Origin: Virgisporangium ochraceum
GTDB taxonomy: Bacteria; Actinomycetota; Actinomycetes; Mycobacteriales; Micromonosporaceae
NCBI RefSeq assembly: GCF_016863655.1
Contig: NZ_BOPH01000034.1
Span: 112,405 to 176,404, forward strand
DNA: 64,000 nucleotides
Reading direction: 5' to 3'
Below, in pieces: positions 46,735 through 55,799 of the stretch. The notes below the pieces were generated by a model, which ran no database searches, was not told the origin of the DNA, and was given only the letters and a program-made list of their open reading frames with translations. Each line of letters begins with the position of its first letter. Position 1 is the stretch's first letter. A program made the position numbers and the translations under genes.

Positions 46735-47454
46735 ATGGCCAGCGGGAACGGCGACCTGACCTTGGTCCTCTGGGACATCGACCATACGTTGATCGAGACC
46801 CGCGGCCTGGGAGGCGAGTTCTACCAGCGAGCGTTCGAGAAGGTCACCGGCCGCCGGATGGAGCAGAAGGCCGACGTCACGGGGCAGACCGAGCCGGCGA
46901 TCCTTGCCGCCACATTGGAGCTGCACGGCCTCGACGACAGTTCTGCCTACCAGGAGGCCTACGCGGAGTCGCTGGCAGACGAGTACCTGAAGCACTCGGA
47001 TGAGCTGCTTGCGCGGGGACGGGCGTTACCGGGTGCCCGCGAGATTCTCGCGGCGTTGGCCGAGCGGGATGACGTCGTTCAGACGGTCCTGTCAGGCAAC
47101 CTGCGGGCGGTGTCAGCGATCAAGCTGCGGACGTTCGACCTGGACCGCTATCTGGACATCACCATTGGTGCGTACGGCGATGACGATCGGCACCGTCCTC
47201 GTCTGGTCGCCGTCGCGCAGGGGCGGGCCGCTGAGCGTCACGGCGCTGAGTTCGGCCGCGGCAACACCGTGGTCGTCGGAGACAGCACCCACGACGTCGC
47301 CACAGCGGTCGAAGGCGGCGCCTCCATCGTCGCGGTGGCGTCCGGCTCTTCCGACGAGGAAGCGTTGACGCAGGCCGGTGCCACGATCGTCCTGCCTGAT
47401 CTTGCGGACACGGAGCGGGTCTTAGCTGCTGTTATCGGCGGACCGCGAGCGTAG
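46735..47454 (+). CDS. HAD-superfamily hydrolase
   Basis: The 239-residue product has HAD motif I (LWDIDHTLIE, with nucleophile Asp and Asp+2), motif II near VLSGNLR, and motif III/IV with VVGDSTHDVATA. The cap domain lies between about 20 and 90. The family covers phosphatases such as phosphoglycolate phosphatase; the substrate is not predictable here. It is divergent from the XRE-TPR regulator. Confidence 0.85.
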   Translation: MASGNGDLTLVLWDIDHTLIETRGLGGEFYQRAFEKVTGRRMEQKADVTGQTEPAILAATLELHGLDDSSAYQEAYAESLADEYLKHSDELLARGRALPGAREILAALAERDDVVQTVLSGNLRAVSAIKLRTFDLDRYLDITIGAYGDDDRHRPRLVAVAQGRAAERHGAEFGRGNTVVVGDSTHDVATAVEGGASIVAVASGSSDEEALTQAGATIVLPDLADTERVLAAVIGGPRA

Positions 47455-47560
47455 CGAAAGCCTGGGAAGGATTTGGTAAGCGGTAGCAGTGATGCTCTGG
47501 GCACGGTCGGTCATCCATCGTGGATAGACTGACATGGATCGATCTTCCTGGGGAGGGGTC

Positions 47561-47701
47561 ATGTCCATCCGTCGGTTCCTGATCGCGGTGGCGGCGCTGG
47601 TCGCATTGGCCGGAGGTGCTGTCGTTCAGGCGGACCAGCCGTCGACTGTTCAGGCTCGCGGTTTGTCGATCCAGTGCGGCGACTGCGACTGGCACACGTG
47701 A
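47561..47701 (+). CDS. Short exported peptide precursor (46 residues)
   Basis: The start is supported by a strong GGGGAGGGG element 3 to 6 bases before the ATG. The precursor has a typical Sec leader (two arginines, then a hydrophobic core FLIAVAALVALAGGAVV, with likely cleavage after VQA). The predicted mature peptide of about 22 residues ends in CGDCDWHT. Codon use is strongly GC-biased, as in real genes here. Such leader-plus-short-tail genes often encode signalling peptides or RiPP-like products. It lies between the HAD gene and an S9 peptidase gene and about 900 bases from an HTH-TPR regulator. Function is not shown. Confidence 0.6.
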   Translation: MSIRRFLIAVAALVALAGGAVVQADQPSTVQARGLSIQCGDCDWHT

Positions 47702-47734
47702 CGTCGTAACTCGTCTCCCAGGCCTGTGTCATCG

Positions 47735-49600
47735 ATGTGGACGGAGTGGACAACGCCAGTGACCGGATATCAGGACTTCATCCCTCGTCGGCGGTTCCTT
47801 GGCCCGCGGTTCCACGGGGCGTTGGCGGTGTCGCCGGACGGCAGCCATGTTGCCTACGTCGATGACGCCAGTGGGCAGTTCAACATCTCGGTGCAGGCCT
47901 TGAAGGGCGGGCCGGCCCGCCGGCTCACCTCCCTCGTGGACTCAGCGGTGCGCCGGGTGGTATGGCACCCATCCGGCCGTTCGCTGATCTTTCAGGCTGA
48001 CATTGGCGGTACCGAAAAGATTCAGCTGTTCCAGGTGGGCATCGACGGTGGTGACACACAGGCACTGACCGACACGCCAGAAGCGAGCTTCGCTCTGGCA
48101 ATAGGCGCCCCCGTATCACCCGATGAACGGCGGCTCGCGTTTTCGGGCAATGATCGGAACCGCGCCGTCCAGGACGTCCTCGTGAAGGACCTTGCTTCGG
48201 GCGTCGTTGAGCGCGTGTTCGACGCCGGTGGGCGGATGTACGCAGGGCACTGGTCGCCCGACGGTACGCGGTTGACGGCGGTGGACTGGCGCGAGAACAA
48301 CAGCGACCACGTCGTCTACCTGGTCGGAGCCGATGGTGGCGCGCCCTTGCGACTGACGCCCGACACCGGCGAGCCGGCAATCTACGGACTAGGACCATGG
48401 TTGCCGGACGGCTCCGGCTTCCTGGTGGTCAGCAACGCCGGGCGGGAGTTCGCCGGCCTGGCCGTGCTGGACGCGGAGACGGGGGAACTCTCCTGGCTGG
48501 ACGTCCCCGATTGGGACGTCGAGCGTGCGGCGTTGTCGACTGACGGCAAGACGTTGATCTGGACGGTGAACATCGACGGCGGCAGCCAGTTCCGCGGACG
48601 GGACCTGTCGTCGGGCGCGGCGTTGCCATTGCCGGAGCTACCGATGGGTGTGGTGCGGGAACATGCGGTAAGCCCGGACGGTCGGCATCTGATCTTCGGG
48701 TTCGCCTCGGCGACAAGCCCGTGGAACGTGGTGGTGCTCGACCTGGCGACGGGAGATCTGCGGTCGCTGACCGACAACGGTCCTTCGGTCGCTGATCCCG
48801 CTGGTCTGGTGGAGCCGGAACGAGTGCGGTATCTGGCTGACGACGGGCTCGAGATTCCGGCAGCGCTCTACAGGCCACGCGGCGTGACCGACCGGGTGGG
48901 GGTGGTCCTCGCGATTCATGGTGGTCCGGCGGCGCAGGAGCTTCCGGAGTACAGCTACGACGGGTTCTACCAGGCGCTCCTGGGACGCGGGCTGGCGGTG
49001 CTGGCACCGGACGTGCGCGGCTCAAGCGGTTACGGCAAGTCCTACCTGCGGCTGAGCTTCCGTGACTGGGGCGGCGGCGATCTGGGCGACTGTGCCGCAG
49101 CCGTGCGTTGGCTGCGGGAGCAGCCGTGGGTGGACCCGGATCGGATCGGTGTTTATGGCGGTTCGTACGGGGGCTTCCTGACCCTGTCGTGCGTGTCGCG
49201 GCTGGCGGATCTGAATTGGGCGGCCGCCGTCGACGTGTGTGGGCCGAGCAATCTGGTGACCTTCACCCGGTCGCAGCCGCCGACGTGGCGTCACAAGGTC
49301 GCGGTGATGGTCGGAGACCCGGACACCGATGAGGACTTCCTGCGGTCGCGGTCGCCGGTGACGTACGCGGATGAGATCCGGGCGCCGTTGTTCGTTGTCC
49401 AGGGGGCCAACGATCCACGGGTGCCGCAGCCGGAGAGCGACCAGATCGTGGAGAGGCTCCGGGCACGTGGGGTGCCGGTGCGGTACGACGTGTACCCGGA
49501 CGAGGGGCACGGCTTCAGCAAGCGGGAGAACCTGGCCCGCATGCGTACGGACGTGGTCAACTTCCTGGCGGAGCATCTCGGCCCGGCAGACCGCTCATAG
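47735..49600 (+). CDS. S9-family prolyl oligopeptidase / acylaminoacyl peptidase
   Basis: This 621-residue serine peptidase has an N-terminal beta-propeller (about 10-340, several WSPDGT/VSPDGR blades) and a C-terminal alpha/beta-hydrolase domain (about 370-620). The catalytic triad is Ser in GGSYGG (about 475), Asp in ANDPRVP (about 559) and His in EGHGF (about 591). No signal peptide is present, so it is cytoplasmic. S9 enzymes cleave short peptides, so the adjacent exported-peptide gene is an attractive functional neighbour. The ATG at 47735 is used; no strong ribosome binding site decides between it and the nearby GTG codons. Confidence 0.85.
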   Translation: MWTEWTTPVTGYQDFIPRRRFLGPRFHGALAVSPDGSHVAYVDDASGQFNISVQALKGGPARRLTSLVDSAVRRVVWHPSGRSLIFQADIGGTEKIQLFQVGIDGGDTQALTDTPEASFALAIGAPVSPDERRLAFSGNDRNRAVQDVLVKDLASGVVERVFDAGGRMYAGHWSPDGTRLTAVDWRENNSDHVVYLVGADGGAPLRLTPDTGEPAIYGLGPWLPDGSGFLVVSNAGREFAGLAVLDAETGELSWLDVPDWDVERAALSTDGKTLIWTVNIDGGSQFRGRDLSSGAALPLPELPMGVVREHAVSPDGRHLIFGFASATSPWNVVVLDLATGDLRSLTDNGPSVADPAGLVEPERVRYLADDGLEIPAALYRPRGVTDRVGVVLAIHGGPAAQELPEYSYDGFYQALLGRGLAVLAPDVRGSSGYGKSYLRLSFRDWGGGDLGDCAAAVRWLREQPWVDPDRIGVYGGSYGGFLTLSCVSRLADLNWAAAVDVCGPSNLVTFTRSQPPTWRHKVAVMVGDPDTDEDFLRSRSPVTYADEIRAPLFVVQGANDPRVPQPESDQIVERLRARGVPVRYDVYPDEGHGFSKRENLARMRTDVVNFLAEHLGPADRS

Positions 49601-49984
49601 GGCTGGCAGACGGTAAGTACATTCCTCAAGCCGCTGGGCCACGATCGCGAGAGATGGGCCCGTGGTCGGGCAAACGCTTCGCTCACTCCACGACGCGCAA
49701 TCATGGGATTGGGCGGGGAGTCGGACATTGACCATCTCGGGTAAGGGGTTTACAGATCTGGCTGAAGGACGCGCACCCGATCATGGTGCGTCGGATCGGT
49801 TCTTCCGCTGTTCAGGGCTTGGCTAACGCCGCGCACCGCTCTGACCGAACGTGCCTGATGGTTCGATCGGACTGACCGCAATATTCAGAGGGTCAGGCGA
49901 ACGGGCCACTTGGGCAATGTGAGCGATGCCTGAAGAGAACTATCGTCCAAAGAAACCAACTCCGCTCTAGGCGAAGGGCGTCTC
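49601..49984. other. Intergenic region at the edge of a composition change
   Basis: About 385 bases with no convincing gene. GC drops across it, marking the left edge of a less GC-rich block (to about 51600). I see no repeat, tRNA or att-like site. Confidence 0.45.
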
Positions 49985-51094
49985 ATGGACTGGGTCTCCT
50001 TGATTGTGGGCGGCATCTTCGGCGCTTTGGTCGGCCTTCCGATACAGAATGTTGCTTATCCACGGTTATCCAACTGGGGCGCAACGCGACGTAGGCAGCG
50101 ATCGTACGAAGCGAATAATCGAGCTTGGAGAGCAGTCGAGGACGCAATGGACCTACGCTTGGTTCAGGAGGGTTGGGACCAAGACGGCTTTTTCGTTCCC
50201 GGAACAGCTCGAATGCGCCTCGACGGAAGATTCGAATTAAAGGATGAGGCACTAATTCGCATTCGGGCCGCCCACGCGCCTGCCTGGTTGGCACAGAATC
50301 GTACCGACGATGAACAGGTAGGAATCTCGTCCTTTATGGCAGTGCGAGTTTCTGACGAACCTGCCGATGAATTGCGCGGCCGTGCGCACGTACTGGAGCT
50401 TAAGACCCACACATACCGATACTTTGATTACCTCGCTACGCATGATCTACTTAGGGACTGCGCCGAGAGTGACAGGGCTGCGCTTGCTGGTGTAGTGGGC
50501 ACGCCACGGGCTGATGCGCCTGTCGACGGGTTTCCTAATCCTTGCAGTGTCGGAATCTCATTGATCTGCGAGGACGGCGACTATTTGGTACTGACTACTC
50601 GGTCCAGGCATGCCGCAGGCGGAAGGCAGCTGGGTGACAAGATTTTCAATGCGGTCGGAGAGAACGTCGCTCCATCGGACTTTACGCCTTACCTCGATGG
50701 TTCGCACCTCGCCACCCCGGACGAGGTTGCGCGGCGCGGATTACATCAAGAGGTTGGCTTCTCGGGAGATGACATCCAACTTTGCTCGAAGATCGGTATA
50801 CATAGCTATGCCTGGTCACCGGTCATATATGATCACAAGTTCTTCGGACTTGCGATCACACCCCTTTCGCGTGGCGAAGTAGAGTACAGGATGAGAACAG
50901 CCAAAGACTATCTAGCTGAGTCTGCGGGAGTTCAGTTCCACCCCGTTCGAACGCGCGAACAATGTTCCCAGCTTCTCCGCTTGATCAAGGAGCATCGCGA
51001 TCAATGGTCGCCCGAGGCGACGTTCTCAACGATCCGATCGCTGCTTGTCCTTCGACGCCTGCGTCCATCGGATCTCGTTGAAGCGTTCCGATAA
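49985..51094 (+). CDS. Membrane-anchored Nudix-like protein, unknown function
   Basis: The 369-residue product has an N-terminal membrane helix (about 4-22), a region with no recognised domain (about 30-180), and a C-terminal alpha/beta part (about 185-330). That part contains a Nudix-box-like stretch TPDEVARRGLHQEVGF. The canonical REUxEExGU is degraded: glycine replaces the first Glu and Gln replaces the second. Catalytic activity is therefore doubtful. Codon use is less GC-biased than in flanking genes, suggesting recent acquisition. The ATG at 49985 has GAAGGG about 6 bases upstream. Confidence 0.5.
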   Translation: MDWVSLIVGGIFGALVGLPIQNVAYPRLSNWGATRRRQRSYEANNRAWRAVEDAMDLRLVQEGWDQDGFFVPGTARMRLDGRFELKDEALIRIRAAHAPAWLAQNRTDDEQVGISSFMAVRVSDEPADELRGRAHVLELKTHTYRYFDYLATHDLLRDCAESDRAALAGVVGTPRADAPVDGFPNPCSVGISLICEDGDYLVLTTRSRHAAGGRQLGDKIFNAVGENVAPSDFTPYLDGSHLATPDEVARRGLHQEVGFSGDDIQLCSKIGIHSYAWSPVIYDHKFFGLAITPLSRGEVEYRMRTAKDYLAESAGVQFHPVRTREQCSQLLRLIKEHRDQWSPEATFSTIRSLLVLRRLRPSDLVEAFR

Positions 51095-51173
51095 CGAGCC
51101 TCTGCTTTCGATGGTTGAGTTTGCAGAAGAAACCGCATGTCCGGCGAATCAGTCGAAGGGGGAGGCTCGCGTG

Positions 51174-51599
51174 ATGCGCAGAGTACTCGGATCGCTGGTA
51201 CTTGCCGGCATCGCAGTTACGTGCGTCGTCGTCTCCGTGAGGACGGCTGTTCCGAAGAGTGAAGGGTTCTTCTTCGAGGAAAAGATCTCTCCGCCAGGTG
51301 TGTTCGAGTACGCCGTAAGTTTCTTCTGCTGGGGATTCATTTTCGCCATCCCCGCAGCCCTTATCGTCAAGTTGTTCTTTCCGCTGGAAGACCAGGCATC
51401 GTCGCGAACGCTGGTGTCCAAACAAGGCCAGTCGGTCCGACACCCGCAGAACGAGGAAGATCGGCGTAAAGCCGGAACGACTTGTACAAGGTGCGGACTG
51501 GCCACAGACGCTCAGTTCTTCCAGTCGACACCAAGCGACACGGACCGGACCGTCCTCTGCGCCTCATGCAGTCGACTGAAACGACGCCGTGGCGCGTGA
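51174..51599 (+). CDS. Small membrane protein with C-terminal zinc ribbon
   Basis: The 141-residue product has two hydrophobic helices (about 5-22 and 47-70) and a C-terminal CTRCGLA and CASCSRLK pair typical of a zinc ribbon, with a basic tail. No family is recognised. The ATG at 51174 has GGAGG 8 bases upstream. It follows the Nudix-like gene by 79 bases and shares its lower GC content, so the two may have been acquired together. Confidence 0.55.
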   Translation: MRRVLGSLVLAGIAVTCVVVSVRTAVPKSEGFFFEEKISPPGVFEYAVSFFCWGFIFAIPAALIVKLFFPLEDQASSRTLVSKQGQSVRHPQNEEDRRKAGTTCTRCGLATDAQFFQSTPSDTDRTVLCASCSRLKRRRGA

Positions 51600-51769
51600 T
51601 CAAGGGCCACGCTCATACCGATGGTCTCGCGCGATGCCAGCGCTCTTGGTCGTCGCAGCGAGCGAGCGACGCGCCCGCCGACATCGATCTGCTGCCTCGC
51701 CCGCGGTCTGCGCCGAGGGGATTCGAGGTGGCGTCACGGGCGGAGGGAGGCCTTGCGATGATTCGCTTG

Positions 51770-54556
51770 CTACGGCGTCCGAAGCCGCTCAAGATCGCGC
51801 CGGATGGAGTCGAGTAGGAGTGTCGCCCTGGGCTGCTCAGCCAGTTCAAGTGCTTGGAGCAGAGTCGCACGGGCTAGTTCGGGCTCGTTGAGGGCCAGGT
51901 GACACTGGCTCAGTCCGCGTAGTGCCTGCCCGACGCCAGTTATGTCGCCCAGGTCGCGGCAGTCGACGAGCACCTTAGTGAACTGCTCTCGAGCGTGCTC
52001 CAGGCGTCCCTGCTTGACACGCAGGTTGCCGAGCCAGAATCGGGTCTGGGACTCGACTCGTCGGATCGGTCCGTGCGTACGGCAGAGCTCCAGCGACTGC
52101 TGGAAGTAGCTGTCAGCTGCGGCCAGATCGGATCTGGACAGGTGGATCTGGCCGATGCCGCGGAGCACATGCGCCTGCCCGCCGACGTCCCCGGACTCCG
52201 TCAGCAGGTCGAGGGCCGCGATGTACGAGTCGAGCGCTTCGTCGTGATGGCTGAGGAAGCGGTGGGCCATCGCGACGTAGGCGGTGGCGACGCCGGTGCC
52301 ATGCCGATGACCGATGGACTTGAACAGGGCGAACGATCGCTCGAACAGACGGAGTGCCTCGGCTGGCATCTGTCGGTCGGCGTGCAGCTTGCCGAGTTGG
52401 TGCAGCAGGGACGCCTGCCCGAGGACGTCGTTGGCGCGGCTGGCGACCGACATGGCGGTGTCAAGGACCAGGTGCCATTCGTCGAAGGCGCGCTGGAGTT
52501 CCAACAGACCGGATGATGCGACAGCGATGTTCCAGCAGACTGCGGTGTTGCCGTCGCGGTCGGCTTGTCGTAGGGCGGGCATGATGCCCACGCGGGCCGT
52601 CTGGAACCAGTCCAACGGCTGGGATCGAATGGCTGCGCCGACGCCGGCGGGAAGGGACGTCTCAACGTCGCCGTGGACCACGAGGTGGTCGGTGTCGTAG
52701 GCGGCTCGATGCGCGGTCCGCAGCATGGCGAGCCATGCGGCGTGGACGCGTTCGCGGTGCTCCTTCCGGACAACGGGTGGATCCTCGATCCGGGCTCGTT
52801 CGCTGGCGAACAGCCGGACCAGATCGTGCAGGCGGTACCGGATGGTGCGGGTCGCATCGGAGCCGGCCACATCCAGCAGGTACGCATCCACGAGTTGGTC
52901 GAGGACGAGGTCAGCCTCGGGTGTTGCCGTGTCAAGCGCGGCGGCGACCTGCCAGTTGTAAATCGGCCCAGGAGTGTCACTGAGGATCCGCAACGTTCGT
53001 TGAGCGACCTCGTCCAGCCCTCTATAGCTGACGGCGATGCTCGCTCGGACGTCGAGGTGCTCGTGTACGAGGTGGTTGAGCCGCTGGTCCTCGTCACGGA
53101 GGTGGTCGGTAATCCAGTCGACGGTCCAATGTGGTTTGGCGGCGAGCTTGGCTCCGACAATGCGCACCGCCAGCGGTAGCCGACCGACGAGATCGCACAG
53201 AGCCGGGACGTCCGCGTCCGCCGCTCGATGCGATCCGATCATGCGTTGAAGGAGCCTCGTCGCATCCTCGACGTCGAGTACGTCGAGGTTCAGGGGTGTG
53301 GCGCCGAGGGTCGCACCGAGCCTCGCACGACTGGTGACCACGACTGCGCAGAGCCGACCTGCCGGGAGTAGCGGCGCGACCTGCGAATCGGAGTGGGCGT
53401 TGTCCAGGATGACCAGGATCCGGCGGTCGGCGACCAGATCGCGGTAGAGCTCGGCGCGTTCGTCCTCGCTTTCCGGGACCGTCGAGCCGTCGACGCCCAA
53501 AGCCCGTAGAAATCGGCCGAGAACCTCCCGTGCGGTCGGTGGTCGGTCGTCGTCGGCGTGGAGGTCGACGTAGAGCTGGCCGTCGGGGAACTGGGCTCGG
53601 GCCATGTGCGCGATGTGGACGGCGAGCGCAGTCTTTCCGACACCTCCTGGGCCGGCGATCGCGATGACGGCAGTGCTGGTGCGGCCGTCGGGCAGGAGCA
53701 GGTCCGCAACCCACGCCAGCTCTGTTGCGCGTCCCGTGAAATCGTTGACGTCGGCGGGGAGCAGTTTCGGAATTGCCGGCCGGAACCGCGGGATGTTCGT
53801 AAGGGCAGGTTCGGGTCCGGCCTGGGACAGTAGTTCCTGGTGGGCGAGGCGCAGTTCTTCGCCCGGATCCGTGCCGAACTCGGTGGCCAGCCAGCGGCGG
53901 CATTCATCGAAGAGTTTCAGCGCTTCGGTGCTGCGGCCGGCCTGGTGCATGGCGCGCAGGAACCGCGCGACGAGCGGCTCCCGGATGAGGTTGTCCCGGA
54001 CAAGCGGGAGGAACTCGTCGACGATGCGTCCGGCTTTGCCCGAGCGCAGCTCGAGGGCGAGAAGGTTCTCGACGGCCGTCAGGCGCTCCGACTCCAAGGC
54101 GTGGCCGTGGACGTCGGCGATCTCTCGTGTGGTTTCCTCGCCGAGCAGCGGTCCACGCCACAGGGCGAGGGCCGCCCGGATCTGTTCGATCGTCTGCTCA
54201 CCGGACGGCGCGGTCTCGGTCTGCTTCAGTAGGTGCCGGAAGCGGAGGATGTCGACGGAGTCGGTGTCTGCTTCGAGGATGTAGCCGCCGATTCGCGAAT
54301 CGAGTCGGACGCCGTCTTCCGTGGTGGCGTCCAGGCCTATCGCCGATCGGGCCTGGGAGATTCTGGTCTGCATGATCGACCGTGCCCGTTGAGGCGGATT
54401 GGCGCCCCAGAGAAGATCGATCAGCCGCTCCAGGGAGACGGGGCGGTTGGCGTTGAACGCAAGGATGCCGAGCACGGTTCGTACCTGTCGGCGGGCGATG
54501 TGGACCATGCGTCCATGGCGGACCACCTCCAGTGGTCCGAGCACGCGGATCTCCAC
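51770..54556 (-). CDS. SARP/AfsR-type regulator: wHTH-BTAD-NB-ARC-TPR
   Basis: This 928-residue regulator has an OmpR-like wHTH (about 1-95; EIRVLGPLEVVRHG, LLWGANPPQRAR) and a BTAD helical domain (about 96-245). An NB-ARC/AP-ATPase follows, with GPGGVGKTA (about 305) and ILVILDNA, and then C-terminal TPR-like repeats (about 640-928). Such proteins activate secondary-metabolism or developmental genes after ATP-driven activation. No biosynthetic cluster is visible within the window, so the target is unknown. Length and order are normal for the family. Confidence 0.9.
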   Translation of the reverse strand: MEIRVLGPLEVVRHGRMVHIARRQVRTVLGILAFNANRPVSLERLIDLLWGANPPQRARSIMQTRISQARSAIGLDATTEDGVRLDSRIGGYILEADTDSVDILRFRHLLKQTETAPSGEQTIEQIRAALALWRGPLLGEETTREIADVHGHALESERLTAVENLLALELRSGKAGRIVDEFLPLVRDNLIREPLVARFLRAMHQAGRSTEALKLFDECRRWLATEFGTDPGEELRLAHQELLSQAGPEPALTNIPRFRPAIPKLLPADVNDFTGRATELAWVADLLLPDGRTSTAVIAIAGPGGVGKTALAVHIAHMARAQFPDGQLYVDLHADDDRPPTAREVLGRFLRALGVDGSTVPESEDERAELYRDLVADRRILVILDNAHSDSQVAPLLPAGRLCAVVVTSRARLGATLGATPLNLDVLDVEDATRLLQRMIGSHRAADADVPALCDLVGRLPLAVRIVGAKLAAKPHWTVDWITDHLRDEDQRLNHLVHEHLDVRASIAVSYRGLDEVAQRTLRILSDTPGPIYNWQVAAALDTATPEADLVLDQLVDAYLLDVAGSDATRTIRYRLHDLVRLFASERARIEDPPVVRKEHRERVHAAWLAMLRTAHRAAYDTDHLVVHGDVETSLPAGVGAAIRSQPLDWFQTARVGIMPALRQADRDGNTAVCWNIAVASSGLLELQRAFDEWHLVLDTAMSVASRANDVLGQASLLHQLGKLHADRQMPAEALRLFERSFALFKSIGHRHGTGVATAYVAMAHRFLSHHDEALDSYIAALDLLTESGDVGGQAHVLRGIGQIHLSRSDLAAADSYFQQSLELCRTHGPIRRVESQTRFWLGNLRVKQGRLEHAREQFTKVLVDCRDLGDITGVGQALRGLSQCHLALNEPELARATLLQALELAEQPRATLLLDSIRRDLERLRTP

Positions 54557-54983
54557 GCGGCGACGTCCTTCCGTCCGCTCTCGGAAGTTATGCCGATCAA
54601 TGCCTTGGCCGTCACGAATGGTAGCAGGGGGATTGCAAGTTGCAACGTGTCCGGCGCGGTCGAGTGTTGCCGGGTTGACGGCAGGCCCGCTCGCCGTGCT
54701 GCTGTTTAGCGTTCTGTCCGGGCAGTTCTACTGAGTTCGGTAACGAAAGTCGTAGGCCATCGGGGTGGGCATGGCGAACGCCAGAGCCTCAGGGTCAGGG
54801 CGTCCACACCTCCCGGCTCGGGCGCGGTACCCGCTTTGAGACCGATCTGACGGACCGGCCGTCAACCTCGCCGTCTGTCGGGCTGCCATCTGCCGACGGG
54901 TCACGTCTGCTTGCGGGACAATGTTGCGCGGCACGACGGTAAGAGAGCGGATACCAGCGTTCCGCTTCAGGGGAGGGGTTCCT
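54557..54983. other. Intergenic region upstream of the SARP regulator
   Basis: About 425 bases between the divergent SARP gene and the small gene at 54984. Open frames here (for example 54728-55051 on the minus strand) lack coding bias. It should hold both promoters. A tandem TTGCAA palindrome pair lies at 54633-54645. Confidence 0.45.
54633..54645. promoter_or_regulatory. Candidate operator, tandem TTGCAA palindrome
   Basis: TTGCAA-G-TTGCAA, a 13-base near-perfect palindrome made of two TTGCAA units 7 bases apart. It is 77 bases upstream of the SARP start. SARP-type proteins bind direct heptamer repeats, so autoregulation is possible, but the site could be chance. Confidence 0.3.
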
Positions 54984-55247
54984 GTGGCGCCAGATGATGT
55001 ACTCGTGCGGCAGTACGCAGAAGCGATCATCGCGCTGGTCCGCGCGGACATCCGCGACGGACGGATTCCGCCCGACGTGAGGTCCTTCTCCGACCTGCAC
55101 GCGTACGTCGATGCGAACGAGTACGCGGACGATGTCGGTGTGCCGCAGTCCGCCGGCGACTACGACCTCGTCAATGCCGTCGAGTCCCGTGTCGACGAGA
55201 TGCTTGCCGCCGGATCCGTCGACAGGTCGGGACCGGCGGACGAGTAG
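54984..55247 (+). CDS. Small acidic hypothetical protein next to the restriction island
   Basis: An 87-residue acidic, helical protein (YAEAIIALVRADIRDGR, FSDLHAYVDANEY) with a GTG start at 54984 and GGGGAGG upstream. I do not recognise a family. It precedes the Vsr-like nuclease gene by 45 bases on the same strand and may be part of the restriction island transcript or just its neighbour. Confidence 0.55.
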   Translation: MAPDDVLVRQYAEAIIALVRADIRDGRIPPDVRSFSDLHAYVDANEYADDVGVPQSAGDYDLVNAVESRVDEMLAAGSVDRSGPADE

Positions 55248-55292
55248 CAGCCCGAGTGCGATGACGGTGGTCCCCGTCGGCACAATGTCCGC

Positions 55293-55733
55293 GTGAGGAA
55301 TGCGGCCGGAGCCGCTGGGCGACGCCCGCCACCGCTCAGCGCCACGGTCTCGGCGCAGATGAGCCGGATGCCGCGGGCGTCGACCGGTCCGGAGCTGCTG
55401 ATCCGGCGTGAACTGCATCGCCGTGGTCTCCGGTTCCGTGTGAACCACAAGCCCCTGCCGGGTCGTCCCGACGTGGCGTTCACCCGTGTACGGCTGGCTG
55501 TCTTCATCGACGGCTGCTTCTGGCACATGTGCCCGGAGCACGGCACTCTGCCGAAGAACAACGCAGAGTGGTGGCTGGCGAAACTGCGTCGCAACGTCGA
55601 GCGCGATGCGGAGAAGGACGACAAGCTCGCCGCGTTGGGCTGGAGTGCCCACCACTTCTGGGAGCACGAGGATCCTCTCGCGGTCGCGGACACCATCGAG
55701 GCCCGATGGCGCGAGCTAAAGGATCCGGCCTGA
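55293..55733 (+). CDS. Vsr-family (very short patch repair-like) endonuclease
   Basis: The 146-residue product has the Vsr core: MSRMPRASTGPELLIRRELHRRGLRFRV, then PGRPDVAF with the catalytic Asp, FIDGCFWHMCPEH with zinc/active-site residues, and NAEWW. Vsr enzymes nick T:G mismatches next to methylated cytosine, but variants act as restriction nucleases in MORC-type islands. The GTG at 55293 keeps the family-typical N-terminal segment. It is followed by the first GHKL ATPase gene. Confidence 0.87.
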   Translation: MRNAAGAAGRRPPPLSATVSAQMSRMPRASTGPELLIRRELHRRGLRFRVNHKPLPGRPDVAFTRVRLAVFIDGCFWHMCPEHGTLPKNNAEWWLAKLRRNVERDAEKDDKLAALGWSAHHFWEHEDPLAVADTIEARWRELKDPA

Positions 55734-55799
55734 ACGTCCGGTGATCATGACGTCGGGTGTGACATCCTGGTCCCCACGGACAACGGACCGGAGGTGGAC

